Assembly (NCBI GenBank): GCA_900169235.1
Contig: FWCC01000046.1
Coordinates: 171,133 to 235,132 of the forward strand
DNA: 64,000 bases
Direction of reading: 5' to 3'
Origin: Zarea fungicola
Taxonomy: Eukaryota > Ascomycota > Sordariomycetes > Hypocreales > Cordycipitaceae
The position numbers and the translations under genes are program-made. Position 1 is the first letter of the stretch. Each line of letters starts with the position of its first letter. Below the pieces are notes generated by a model. That model worked only from the letters and a program-made list of their open reading frames with translations, did not search any database and was not told the DNA's origin. This document shows positions 23,341-35,894 of the stretch, one piece after another.

Positions 23341-26251
23341 ACGGCGCCAACCGAAGAATCTCGACATTTTGCCCCCGGCGAGCACCAAGAATCCCAACTT
23401 GAGTCTGCGCGTCTTTTCGTTTTGCCGGGTGACTGCACTTCTCTCATTCTCTCTCACCTAACGACGATTACATGATATTATTAGCGAAAGGAGGGGAGGG
23501 GGAATTATTTTGCCATATTTCTTTTTGGTTTAATTTACTGAGCCGTTTTGTTTTTGTTTTTCTTTTGGGTTATTTGAGTGTTTTTGGAGCAGTCTGTGGC
23601 CTTTTTCTTGCTTCTCTTTCTCGAGGCACGACTTGCTTTGTATTCTATTGGAGCTAGACATTAGCAGCTGGTGACGCAAGGCGCAATGGCTATTATTCAG
23701 CTTTTTTACACATTGGGTGGTGTATTACTATCAACGTCTGTGACTGTTTTGCTCTCGTGAATTGTTAACGCCTGTCTGTCAATAATATGTCAAATGTACG
23801 TGACCAACTTTTGCCGCAGTCTTGGCAGGTAATGAATGCCCGTGCGTGCAGAGTAACGGGCGGTGAGTTCGAAGGTGGCTTGTCGACTTCGTGGTTGGGG
23901 GAATATTATGCATTTGCATGCATTGTGTCAGCAAGACACATTACTGTTTGTCAGATGGTGACAGTACTTGACAGCAGATATTACTCTAGGTACCAGGAAG
24001 TAAAGCAGCGGTGGGTGTGCTTGGCTGAGAACGGCTGACTCGTGCTCCTGAATGGTGTGCCAGCCTTGTGTAGTGACGGTGAGCGGTGATGGCAGTTTTG
24101 CAGCTTATAATCAGTGATAGCTATTGACATGACTAGGGTAGACACGATTTAAGTTGCTCCTTGCGTTAAGCACATACATGGCCAGCAGACTGCGATATGT
24201 CTAACCCATATCGGCAACTGATTCAATGCATGATGCTGGCTGATGCAAGGAATCGGGCAAACTCGATTTGCTGACCGCTACGCTTTGACACTCGCAAGAA
24301 ATGCTCAAGCAGAATCTTGTTGTACATTCACTGTGATAACAAAGGATTGTTATCATGGTGGTGCCTTTGACCAAATGTATAAATTGCCGGCCGTCGTCGC
24401 TCATCAGAGGCAGACACTGGTACTCGGCTTTTGGCTGGAGCCGCCGGAGGCACGCGTTGCCCAAAACGGCGTCGCCGTAGATCGGAACTCTGAGAGCCCC
24501 GAAGCAACGGGGCCAAGGAACCAGCTGTTGCGTTTGGCCGCGGCGGGTTCAGAACCGGCGTGCGCTTTTATTCATTGGATTTGCTAAATGAACAATGACA
24601 CCAAAGCGACCAGGAGATTTTAACAAGAGAGACGCGCCTGATCATGTGTCCCGTCTGTTTCTTGTCTTGGCAAGTGTCTTATTAATCATCCCGCCGCTCC
24701 GGTTCGCACTTGTGACAGCACCCGAGACCGCCTAGAATCTAGATAGCATTTATAGATGGATAATCACAAGCTAAAAGGCACACAAAAAGTCTAGATGGAT
24801 AATTTGAGTAGGCATCCGCGTCAGCAGTGACGATGACATTGTCTTCACACGAACTGGCTGGTAGGGTGTTTTGGCCTCGCCATCCATGACGGTTTGATGG
24901 ATTTCTCCATTTCGATGTCGCTATAATTTCACAAACTGCCTATTCCAGCCAGCCGCTCCAATCCTTCTATTCTCGGCCAGAAGCATCTCGCAAACAGGGC
25001 GCTGTCAAGTTTGATAGGCACATGGACGTTTGCGGCTCCACCAAATTCAGGGTCTGTCGCCGCTTTTCTTGGACTTGTTGGGTGTGTGTGTGTTTTATTA
25101 ATGATTTAATTTTTCCTCGTCTCTCTCAACTGCCGTGTATAATTGAAAATTTTCATGGGATAAAAAAAAAAATCTTCTTTGCCCCCTTGCGGATATCATC
25201 CCTGGTGACCTTGCTTGATTTTTATAGTGGCTCTGCTTAAAAAAAGCTCCATTCTCCAACGTGGACTCATCGGGTTCAAAAGGCTTTTTCCTAGCAGGCC
25301 GATTCCGCGACCCGCCCTTGCGAACGCCGCCAGAAAAACCCAGCCTGCTTGCAATGTACCTAATATTTTTAAACTAGTAAATTAAGAGGGAAAACAGAGT
25401 AGGGAACCACGCAACGAACTGGGCAACTTAACTAGCCAACTTGCAAGGAGCTGAGCTGCTTCGCCCCTCCTCTAGCCGGGTCGCCATCCCGTCAGCGTAG
25501 ACGCGGCGCCCGCCATCGACAAATCCATTTTCCCTTCTCCTCTTGTTCCTCTTCAAACTCTCCTCTTCTACAACGAGACCAATACCACTCACTTTGTAGG
25601 GAATTCCGTTCATTCGTCCTAGCACCTCATTCTTTGCCAAGCTGTATTAGCCCTCGCTTTCCTTGTCAGCCTTTGTTCAGTCTTTTCTTTACGCATTTAT
25701 TAGCTCCCGCCACCGCTGCCCTTTCGTATGGATTCATCGCCGGCTGGCCAGGACCAGCACCCAGTTGCCGGTAAGCTCTTGTTTTTAGTTGTCCTCGCCA
25801 CCAGCATTGAAGCACGCACCAAAATAGAAAAAAGCCCTGGTTCGACGCATCCGTCTTCACCGGCCCAGGAAAAGCAGCAAACCACATTCAGTTTCGGAAA
25901 AGAAAAGGAAAAAGACGATGCCCTCGAACCCGAACGAGCCCCGCTACCCCCAATAGGGTGACGCCCGCCGGGTCGGTGCCACCGCGTACATCTTATTAGC
26001 TTTATTACCTTTGCCTCTCAACCCCATCCATCGCCCACTGTTGCTACTTTAACCTAAGTCGCTTGTATTTTTGCTTCAAGCTTTCTTTTTAGGCTGCAGG
26101 CACTTCTCCTTAACATTGTCTTCTCCCTACAATTTCATTCCTCTAGTCGAGGTTGTCTCTGTTTGGGGCAATCTCTTCCCTTTTCTTTTTTTTTGGTTTC
26201 ATTTTCTGTGTGATTCATGGCATCTTTACCATGATCTTTACGCCTTTCATC
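23341..26251. other. intergenic; long leader of the kinase gene
   Basis: 2.9 kb. From about 25400 the plus strand is pyrimidine-rich, like a long fungal 5' leader. An ATG at 25728 opens 14 codons ending at a good donor (25771, GTAAGC). An acceptor CTCTAG at about 26148 with branch TTAAC is available, so a leader intron and upstream ORF are possible. Nothing else was recognised. Confidence 0.5.
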
Positions 26252-28785
26252 ATGACTGACACCAATTCTGAAGCAGCGACGGCAAACACTTCACAGAGCC
26301 CCTCCCGCACCAACGATGCACAACAGCGGCGCCCTTCCCATCTAGAAGTCACCGCCACGAGTACCAGGACCGGCGACTCTACTGGAGCCTCAACACCTGC
26401 TGTGCGATTTTCTTCTGCCGTCGAGGAGATTTCCCACACGGAAGCTCCCACGGGAAATGGCACAGACGCGACCCCCGCCGACGAATTGCAGGAGGAGGTG
26501 ACGCCGGAGCAGCTCAAGGCCTTCACCAAGTCCCTTCACGGTCCACTCCTGCAGGAGCGCCGCCTCAACACATATCAATTTGAAGCCTTCTCTCTTCCCC
26601 CCTCTCGTGTAAGTCGACAGTTCGTTTTTTATCCCCGTTGCAATTGGCATCGCCTGAAAATTGGCAGCCTCCGTTGCTACGCCCAACAAACTCTCATACT
26701 CATCCGGTTTCGCCCCCACCGACCCCGCGACAACAACGCTAACACCACCACCACTCTGCAGATTCCCTCTCGTGACGAGGACTCCCCCGACTCTTCGCGC
26801 CTGCATACCCCCATCTCTACCGGACATCAATCTCCTCATGGAAGCCCCCGCATATCTGCGCTGGCTTCTCCGCCTCTCACGCCCGCCGGGTCTGCGGAGC
26901 GCCGACCCAGAGACAAGCGTCCCGTTGGCGCGACCGGCAGTGACTCACAAATAATCACGCCGCTGCCCTCCTCATCCCAGGAGAGACTTCCGAACGAGAG
27001 AAAACCATTGCCCCACCGTCCAGCATCCGACCATGTTGTGCGCCGTTCCTCCTCCGTCGAGGAGCACCTCGGTGACCCCCGCTCTCACCGCAAGGGCATG
27101 TTCAGTGTCGGCGGCGGCTCCGTCCCTGTTTCTCGCGAGTCCAGCCCGTCTCGCACATCTGCTTCGCATTTCTACTCCAAGCCTGCCACGCCCATTGGCG
27201 ACTCCAACGATCCTTATGCAAAAAACCGCCGACCCCCGCTGCAGGCCCACCCCAACCGCGCCTCCATTGACCCGCGATTTGTCTTCTCCAAGAAGAAGAA
27301 GCACGGCTCACCCGGTGGCTCGCGATCGAGCTTGGCTGGCTCTGGCGCCTTTGCCCCCAAGGACGATTCCAGTGACGGAGGTGGCTCGACCCATGGCCAT
27401 GGCCATCATCACTCTCATGGTTCCATGGCTGACCTGAAGCGCTTCTTCCGCAAGTCCGGCCATCACAAGAAGCGCGAGTCGTCTCCAGCACCGGCAAAGT
27501 CCAAGACACAGACACCCCCAAGCTCCCGTTCCTCCTCCCAGCTTCCTTTTGCTGACGATCACGGACTGACCGGCAAGTATGGAAAGCTCGGCAAGGTGCT
27601 CGGTGCTGGTGCCGGTGGCTCCGTTCGCCTGATGCGCCGCAAAGAAGATGGCACCGTCTTTGCCGTCAAGGAGTTCCGCGCCCGCCACACCTACGAGTCG
27701 GAAAAGGAATACGCCAAAAAAGTCACGGCCGAGTTCTGCGTCGGTTCAACGCTCCACCACGGCAACATCATCGAAACGCTGGATATTCTTCAGGAAAAAG
27801 GTCGCTGGTTTGAGGTCATGGAATACGGCCCATACGATTTGTTTGCCATTGTCATGACGGGCAGAATGACGAAGGAGGAGGTTAGCTGCTGCTTCTTGCA
27901 GATTCTCAATGGCGTGACTTATCTCCACAGTGTTGGCCTCGCGCACCGAGATCTCAAGCTCGACAATGTTGTCGTCAGCGACAAGGGCATCATGAAAATC
28001 ATTGATTTTGGTAGTGCCCATGTTTTCAAGTATCCGTTTGAGACGGAGACTGTCCTTGCCAAGGGTAAGAGTAGCCACTGCAAACTTGCTACCACGCATT
28101 TCACTAACACGCTTCAGGCATTGTCGGATCTGACCCATATCTCGCACCCGAAGTATACGACCAAAAGGAATACGACGCGGCTGCGGTGGACATTTGGTCG
28201 CTGGCGATCATTTACTGCTGTATGAGCCTGCGCCGCTTTCCCTGGAAGCTGCCCCGCATGACGGACAACTCGTTTAAGCTGTTTGCTGCCGAGCCGACGC
28301 CCGGCCACGATCCCAAGAAGCTGATTGTGGCGCCGCACTCCGCCGCCGCCTCGACGGTCAATCTCTCGGCAGCGTCTAGCCGAGACAGGCATCATCACCA
28401 CGACAGCAAAGACGAGGACGAGACTCACTCTGGCGCCACCACGCCAGCACATAGACGATCCAAAGAACTCGTCCACGAGCCCAAGCACGAAGACAAGCCT
28501 GAGCACAAGCACGACGACAAGCACGAATCCAAGTCACACGAAGCGGAAAAGAAGGAAATTATCAAGGGTCCCTGGCGTATTCTACGTTTGTTGCCCCGCT
28601 ACAGCCGTCACATTATTCAGCGAATGCTGGAACTGGACCCCAAGAACCGTGCCAAGATGGAGGAGATCTTGGAGGATTTCTGGGTAGCAGACACCATCAT
28701 TTGCCAGCAGCTGGAAACTGGCGAAGTGCTTGCTGCCGAGGACCACACGCACGTGCTTGAGCCGCCCAACAACCCGAGCTCTTAG
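26252..28785 (+). CDS. HAL/SAT4-type serine/threonine protein kinase
   Basis: Three exons: 26252-26608, 26762-28064 and 28118-28785, giving 775 aa. The first intron (153 bp, GTAAGT...GCAG, branch GCTAAC) is 3n and stop-free; the second is 53 bp. A frame with 33 extra hydrophobic codons extends upstream to 26153, but the ATG at 26252 (MTDTNSE) is preferred because the extension is leader-like. The N-terminal half is Ser/Pro-rich and disordered, with a His-rich HGHGHHHSHG patch. The kinase domain starts near residue 394: glycine loop LGAGAGGSVRL (G400), catalytic K422, HRD 514-516 (HRDLKLDN), DFG 534-536 and SDPYLAPEV. A charged His/Lys/Glu-rich insertion lies in the C-lobe. Yeast relatives Sat4/Hal4, Hal5 and Npr1 control plasma-membrane ion and nutrient transporters; that role here is inferred. 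Confidence 0.9.
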
Positions 28786-29466
28786 TCGAGTTCTTTTGGT
28801 AGGGTGACTAGCATGAGAAAAGTGGCCAGTGCGAGACGAGTCGCCAGTCTCAGACAGCCATCAAAACGACCTAGAAGACATGGATTGAGAAGCGAGTACT
28901 AATACATGAAAAACTGGATATTTTTATTTTATTTTATTTTTAGTTGGCATTTTTTTTATTCACTAGAGGAGGCAACGGTATACACAAAGATAAGCTGAGC
29001 CGAGACACTGCAGAGGGCAGAGACTACATATTTGATGGGTTACAGGAAGAAACCTCAGGGTACGATTGTGTTTTGTCATTCTTTTTTGGTTATTATGAAC
29101 ATTGGATATTACATAGTGGTTAGACAAACACAGATTATTAATGAACGTATTTATATTCACTGATTGACTGAATTGAGATTGAAATTCGTCTGCTCGAGAG
29201 CTGTAATAAAGGAGCGCTGGCTCTATCGGCTGCCGTCGGAGCAGGAAAAATGGCGTTGCCGGGTGCCGCAAAATTTCTGGAAGCTGTTGGAAAAAAGCTC
29301 CACCCGCCAGGCCGATGGTGAGCCCAAGGTCCCCGAGGAAAAGAACCTTGACCCTTTTTTTCCTGAACCTAGACCTATACAGACTCTTATTCATTTCTTC
29401 CATCACGACCGATAAACTTGATACCAATTGACTGCATTTTTGCATCTATACACATTCTAATTCAAA
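28786..29466. other. intergenic between kinase and Hsp10 genes
   Basis: 3' end of the kinase gene with AT-rich tract 28915-28965, then the promoter of the Hsp10 gene. No other gene was seen. Confidence 0.6.
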
Positions 29467-30091
29467 ATGGTACGATTTGCCGCAACCTTTTTTCCGTTTC
29501 CAGCGACGGGGGGGCCTTTGATTCGAGCATGCGCAATATGGAGCTTCTCCTCTGAACTCCTTCGCATGATGCGCATGCAGACCCCTTCCTGCGCTGCGCT
29601 TTCGATTATAGAAGAAAAAAAAAATGAAAGGGAAGAAAAAATGACTTGCGAACATTCATGGCTAATATGAAAAAACAAACTAGTCCTCTATTCGCTCCAT
29701 CCGTGCCCTCGCTCCCCTCCTGGACCGTGTCCTCGTCCAGCGCGTCAAGGCCGAGGCCAAGACCGCCAGCGGCATCTTCCTGCCCGAGTCCTCGGTCGAG
29801 AAGCTCAACGAAGCCAAGGTCATTGCCGTCGGCCCCGGCGCCCTCGACAAGGCCGGCGGTCGTCTGCCCATGGGCGTCACCGTCGGCGACCGCGTCCTGA
29901 TTCCCCAGTTTGGCGGCTCGCCCGTCAAGGCTGGTGAGGAGGAGTACCAGCTCTTCCGCGACAGCGAGTGCGTTTTTCTCCCTCAACTCTCCGTCGATCC
30001 TCCAATTCCAATCTATTATGGGTGATGAAAGGTTTTTGGAATACGGCTGACAAAAAAAATTAGGATTCTCGCCAAGATCCGCGAAGAGTAA
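29467..30091 (+). CDS. HSP10: mitochondrial 10-kDa heat shock protein (co-chaperonin)
   Basis: Three exons: 29467-29469 (only the ATG), 29684-29967 and 30064-30091, giving 104 aa. Intron 1 (214 bp, GTACGA...CTAG, branch GCTAAT) separates the start codon from the rest; intron 2 (96 bp) uses GTGCGT...TTAG. The product matches the GroES family along its length: SIRALAPLLDRVLVQR, mobile loop KTASGIFLPESS, VIAVGPGALDK, GDRVLIPQFGG and the C-terminal EILAKI. It caps the Hsp60 chamber in the mitochondrial matrix. The N-terminus acts as a non-cleaved presequence in relatives. Without the one-codon exon there is no plausible start: the nearest upstream ATGs are in other frames or followed by stops. 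Confidence 0.93.
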
Positions 30092-31469
30092 AAAGCGCGG
30101 CCTAAACAAAACACTGCATAATATAACATGACAAAAAGAAAAAGCAAAAAAAGCAACCTGGGATGGAGAGGAAAGGCTTCAACAGGGATACCGACGTGGT
30201 GAATTTTGGGCAATATCGAGATACTAATTACGTCGCCCCGTTTCGAAACGAGCCAGAAGTCAGCATCCTACACAGGCGCACGGAAAAACAGCCCAGGGCA
30301 CAAAAAGAAAAGGATATACAATTTGGGTGTACTTATATGTTGTAACATAACACATGGGGGAGTGAAAAGAGTCAAAATGTCGAGGGATAGAAAAATGGGT
30401 TCTTTGTACGAGTTGGAGCTGTGTTAATTGAGAAGAGAAACCCTGTACAAGTTACGAGAGGAGAGAGATAAAACAAGGGGGAGGGAGCCTCAGCGTGATT
30501 CTATGCATCTATGGACCTGTACGACTGTATGCGTGTATAGCACAGACAGGAGGCAAAACCTGGCATCTGTATTGGTTAGAGGATCTGTACCTGGACCTGT
30601 ACCGAGGCCATGTCTGCGAGGCAGAAACAATAATCTCCACTCTTACTATTTTCCATTCCATCCATGCTGCTGCAAGGGGAAGGAGTTTGCGAATGCATAT
30701 CAGTGTTCAGACGAATGATTGATTCCTTGTCCGTTGTCCTTTTCCGTTCCATGTACGACACGGACATGTCATTGTGTTTCAAGGGATGTATATTGAGACT
30801 TCATTGCGTGCGATAAGCATTGTTTCCTGTCCCCCCATGTAAAGACGAGGGGAGAAAGCATGTGTTTATGCATATCATTAAACACTGGACAAATGAAACG
30901 AGCAATGAAGGTAGTGTACGGAGGGGGAACGGGGCCAGCTGGCACTTGTGCGAGCATCGTGTAACCAACACCATCAAGCGCTGGCAACTACAATAACGTT
31001 TCATGTTTCGTAGACGGGGCTCGCTTGGTCGGCGACAATAGGACCATCATATTTGATGTGAAAGACTGAATGCGGTGTTACACCTGCCTTTTAAGGAGGT
31101 GCCATACTGGTGATGATTTTGATGGCATCGGCGGTGTATATATGCATGGCCGCCTGCTGTCCTTGTCATCCAGCCTTTGTTTGCTCTGAATACATACAAC
31201 ATTCCATTCTCAACCTTTACATCTGGTTCGCTCTCTAACGAAGCCCTTCATTTCGTGCTCGTTTGTGTCTTTTCTTGACAGCTGGCACTGACACTTGTCC
31301 CTCATTTACAAACGGCATTCCGTTACACATTCTCTCATATTCACTTTTCGCTTTCCATTTTTCCTCCTCCCTTTGTATCCTTTAAACCTCTTGATAATTC
31401 GTTTTTGTTTCTTTCAAGGAAAGCTCCCTATTGGATATTCTGCCTCTTCAGAGAATAATCTCGAACAAC
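30092..31469. other. intergenic between Hsp10 and AA9 genes
   Basis: 1.4 kb. A TATATAT element at about 31135 and a pyrimidine-rich leader from 31200 belong to the AA9 gene. No other gene was recognised. Confidence 0.55.
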
Positions 31470-33142
31470 ATGAAGCTCGTTACAATCCTTGCCCTCGCCT
31501 CCGTGGCGAGTGCACACACGCTCTTTACCACTCTTTATATCAATAGCAAGAATCAAGGCGACGGGACCTGTGTTCGTATGCCAAAGGATGGTGCCACCGG
31601 CACGGCTCCCATTTACCCCATTACTGGTGATGCCATGGCTTGCGGTATGTTATACAAACCGCCTCTTCCTCACCCCAATCCGCTTTTCCATTAGACCTTC
31701 TTGAGAAACTTTTTACCGAGAAGAGACCTGACCGGTGTGTGTGTGTGTGAACAGGCTACGGAGGCCAAGACCCCGTCGACTACGTCTGTCCCGCCCCGTC
31801 GGGGGCGCAACTTACCTTTGAGTTTCGACTCTGGCCCGACGCCCAGAAACCCGGCTCCATCGACCCGGGCCACAAGGGCCCTTGCGCCGTCTACGTCAAG
31901 CGTCTCGACGACATGTTTGCCGATGCCGCCGCCGGGCCCGGATGGTTCAAGATTTGGGAAGACGGTTTCGACGCGGATACGCAGGAATGGTGTACGGACC
32001 GGCTCGTCCGGCACAATGGCCTGCTGTCCGTGGACCTGCCCACGGGGCTGGCGCCGGGGTACTATCTCGTGCGGCCGGAGATTTTGGCGCTGCATTTCGC
32101 GGCGCACAAAGACGATCCGCAGTTTTACACGGGCTGTGCGCAGATTTTTGTGCAGGGCGGGCCAGATGCAGCGGCAGTGCCGAGCGAGTACAGCGTGGCG
32201 ATTCCGGGGTATGTGGCCAAGGGGGAACCGGGACTGGTGTTTGACATCTACCAGGACCATATACCTGCGTACCCAATGCCTGGACCACGCGTATACGTGC
32301 CCACTGCGCGGTCATCGTCGTCAACGGGGTCAAGGAAGAAGACGGCTGTCCTTGACAAGGGCGCCGTGCCGTCGAGCTGCTTGATTCGAAACGCCAACTG
32401 GTGCGCGAGACCTGTGGCACGGCATATTGAAATGGAGGGATGCTGGGCGGGCGTCAAGGCCTGTTATGATCAGAGTAAAATGTGCTGGGACTCGGCGCCG
32501 GCGAGCGGCTCGGCCAACTGCGAGACGTGGAGCAGCTACTGCTCGGATATGAATGATGCGTGTGAGAAGGAGAAGTTTGAGGGGCCGCCGGCGTTTACGG
32601 GGGCGCAAAAGTATGCGACCAGTCCGGATGAGATCCCGGCGCCGTGGGGGAAAAAGTTCAAAGGGACGGATGTTGATGTTGGGGCCGAGGAAGGTACGGG
32701 TAGTCCGCAGCCTGCGGTGCCAACTTCGTCGCCAGTAGGTAGTGATGTTTCTAGCAAGACTGTGGAGGGATCCGAGAGTAACAGTTCTTCCCCTACAAGC
32801 GCAGCTACTTCGAGTGGCATCAAGACCGTCACGAGCCACAAGATAGTGGCCACATCATCCACTGCTCCCAACACGACTCTTGCTGATGATGCTCCGAGCA
32901 CGACCAGCGGGAGCCCCGAAGCCACTGCCTTTTGCTCCGCCAACGGGGACGACCGTGATAATGGCAAGAAGTGTAATAGTCTCCCGCTGCAAGTCTCGAC
33001 TCATGGGAGGTGTGGTCCCGAGTTTGGACAGACGTGTTCCGGCAGTGGGTTTGGGGACTGTTGCTCGCGAAGTGGTGAGTGTGGACGCAAGGCGCGTCAC
33101 TGCTCATGCGGATGTCTGTCCGGATTTGGTACATGTCGGTAA
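31470..33142 (+). CDS. AA9 lytic polysaccharide monooxygenase with C-terminal CBM18
   Basis: Two exons, 31470-31644 and 31755-33142, giving 520 aa; the 110-bp intron ends in a (GT)n tract before the acceptor. A 15-residue signal peptide ends ASA, leaving H16 as the mature N-terminus, as needed for the copper histidine brace. The second brace histidine is H98 (DPGHKGPCAVY). H172, Q181 and axial Y183 (PQFYTGC) complete the AA9 active site, which cleaves glucans oxidatively outside the cell. After the catalytic domain comes a region with eight cysteines (about residues 275-340), then a Ser/Thr-rich linker. The last 46 residues (475-520) form a CBM18 chitin-binding module (HGRCGPEFG, FGDCCSRSGECG). 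A chitin-binding module on an AA9 enzyme is unusual but known from a few plant-associated fungi. It may tether the enzyme to the fungal wall or mask chitin (inference). Confidence 0.92.
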
Positions 33143-34938
33143 ATGTTACATGCAGCACGCACACAAAAACAAATGACGGATCTAGAGGATGGATGGTCTT
33201 GTCTTCAAAGTAGGAAATACAAAAAAAAGTCGCCTAGATGACTCCATCTCCTTTGTACAACTAATGTGACGCCTATATTGGAGAAATAACATCCGAGACT
33301 CTCATAATCTAATTCGACTGGCCGGTAGTCACAGGCATGTACGGCAGTGGCTGAGTGGAGTTGCTGTTATGTAGCCAAAGGTTGAGTGCGAAACGTACGA
33401 CATGGGCCGAAGCAGAGTATTGACAGGGTATTTTAATGTTCGTGCCGCGCAATTTCCAACTTTGGTTACAATATTTTGGAGGCCAAAACAAGGGCTATAA
33501 CGGTGGCAAGTACCAATAGCAGCATGAACAGTGTAACAATAGCATAAATAGTGCCCCGAATAGAAACATTATTTGTCAGGCTTCCTCAGTCGTCCAGTTC
33601 TGACCTGCAGGAAGTCAGTCGAATTGCGTGACACCATCAAGTCACCCCTTCGTCAGCTACAAGCCCACTGGCGTAACAAGCGCGGTAGCATTCCTGTTTT
33701 CTTCCCTAATGACAGCAAGCGACAATTTGCATGGAATCCTGAACGTTAATGGGCGATCTCTCCACGAAGAAGAGCCAGTTTCATGTTAATATATCAACGC
33801 AATATTTGACCTGGCTAGGTTCAAGCAATCTCTCAATCCGGTCCCTTACTTGGCTGGGTTCAATACGTAGAGACTTGTCGAGCATCTGTAGGCAACTATA
33901 GGCAGCAGGTATTACTATTAGCGATACATAAGGTATACAGTACTATTTGGCATTTGTTATCGATCCTTTCATAGCGTATTATTTAAAAAATAGGAAAGGT
34001 AGTCATTATAATTACTTGCAGCAAAGAATTTTACATTCATTAAGAATCAGTACATCGAATTTATTAAAATCTACTAAAATACAAAAATAATCAGTAAGAA
34101 GTCGCTAATGCCATAGGAGTTTCCTCATGCTATACTACATTAAATTACATTTTAATCCGTCCAAGTATACTGTGAAAATGTGAGCTGCATTTGGCTGTTG
34201 CCTGTAGCGTGGTACATGTGAATGCCTGCCAACTGCCCAGCAATTACAAGTACCAATCAGTACGTCAGAGCCGTTTTGGTGGTGCGGTCCACTGGTAACG
34301 CGAGACTGGTACCTGCTCATGTCTTGCATGCAGTCCCTCGCATGGACAGAGGTATCACTCTAGAACTCTGATCCGAGTCAGCATCGTTGTGCCTGTTTTC
34401 ATCTCTGTTGTCCGTCTTTTAATACTCTCCGTCGCAACATAGCCAGCCTTGAAATTGCACCACGTCTAGATCCCCAACAGTATGTAGGTTACCTGCTCAT
34501 GTAGCTGCCTAGCCACCTTCTGCCAACGAACTACTGTCCGCTAACTACTTTGTAGCATCCCGCCACCGCCACATTCATCAAGGACAGCGCTTCCCCACGG
34601 GTCCGCTTCTTCCACCTCACCCTTTCCCGTTGTCGAAGCAGCACAAGGCCATACCAAACTTACCCCCTCCGTCATCGCCAGGATATCCGCGTTTGCATCG
34701 TGTGTCGGAACCTCTTTTTTTCTGTGTCTTGTGTGTGCCAATAAGCGCCCACCTCGCGAATTTCTGTTCTCGCTCATCCGCTGTCCACAGCCTCGTTTGC
34801 GGATTCTCTCTGCCGCCAGAGGAAATAAGCTGCCGAATTTCACCTGACGCAACCCGCCACTTTCGCATTAAACGCCGCGTGTCCGTCCGTCACTTCGACC
34901 GTCCATTCCCCCTACTATTCGCAGATAAAACCGTCACA
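33143..34938. other. intergenic, AT-rich core
   Basis: 1.8 kb between the AA9 and Rab genes. An AT-rich block covers about 33890-34150. The last 500 bp are a C/T-rich promoter and leader of the Rab gene. No gene or transposon was recognised. Confidence 0.55.
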
Positions 34939-35894
34939 ATGCCTGCAAACAATCGAAACTATGACTTTCTTGTACGATGACATGAATGCCTTTTCTTCTT
35001 CTGCTCTGTGGGTTCTTTTTGGTCGCCGCGGGTCTCGTTCAAGTTGCATCATCGCCTCAATTCAGGGACCCCTAATGATTTGATTTGATTTGCGCTTGTT
35101 CCCCCTTTGCGCCACACGACCTGCCGGACATGAGAGGATTCAACCGACAGAGAGAACCATGTTACTAACTGCGCGCGCTTCTGTGCCTTTTCCCCTTTTA
35201 TAGATCAAGCTCCTGCTGATAGGCGACTCGGGCGTCGGCAAGTCCTGCTGCTTGCTGCGCTTTAGCGAAGACTCCTTCACACCGTCCTTCATCACCACGA
35301 TTGGTATCGACTTCAAGATCAGGACGATTGAACTTGATGGCAAGCGCGTCAAGCTACAGATCTGGGACACGGCCGGCCAAGAACGCTTCCGAACAATTAC
35401 CACCGCCTACTACCGCGGCGCCATGGGCATCCTGCTGGTCTACGATGTCACCGACAGGCGCTCCTTCAAAAGTAGGTCCACACCGCCTTGCGACTTGTCG
35501 GCGAAGCGAAATTCATCAAGATGCGACGACTATGGCGAGCACTTGGGTCTCGTTTGAGCAAGACTAACCGAATCTCATAGACATCGAGACCTGGTTCGAA
35601 AACGTGGAGCAGCACGCCACCGAAGGTGTCAACAAGATCCTCATTGGCAACAAGTGCGACTGGGAGGAAAAGCGCGTTGTCCCCGAATCGGAAGGCAAGG
35701 AACTGGCCGAAAAGCTCGGCATTCCCTTCCTCGAAGTCTCGGCAAAGAGCAACATCAACATTGACAATGCCTTCTACAGCCTGGCTAAAGATATCAAGAA
35801 GCGACTCATTGACAACTCAAAGAACGAGGCCGGTTCCTCTGGAGGTGTCAATGTAGGCGACAAGTCGGAAGGTGGCGGCAGCAAATGCTGCTAA
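34939..35894 (+). CDS. srgA: Rab GTPase Sec4/SrgA (Rab8 family)
   Basis: Three exons: 34939-34971, 35204-35471 and 35581-35894, giving 204 aa. The introns are 232 bp (branch ACTAAC) and 109 bp (branch ACTAAC). G motifs are all present: P-loop GDSGVGKS (18-25), switch [11 protein letters not shown] with effector Thr, DTAGQE (66-71), NKCD and SAK. The C-terminus GGGSKCC carries the double-cysteine geranylgeranylation site. The close match to Sec4/SrgA rather than Ypt1 rests on the N-terminal [17 protein letters not shown] and [22 protein letters not shown]. The protein directs post-Golgi secretory vesicles to the exocyst at hyphal tips. Confidence 0.95.

Noticed and set aside
25428..25640. 70-codon minus-strand open frame with a basic patch
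   Set aside because: Reverse complement of the pyrimidine-rich kinase leader; no motif and no promoter context.
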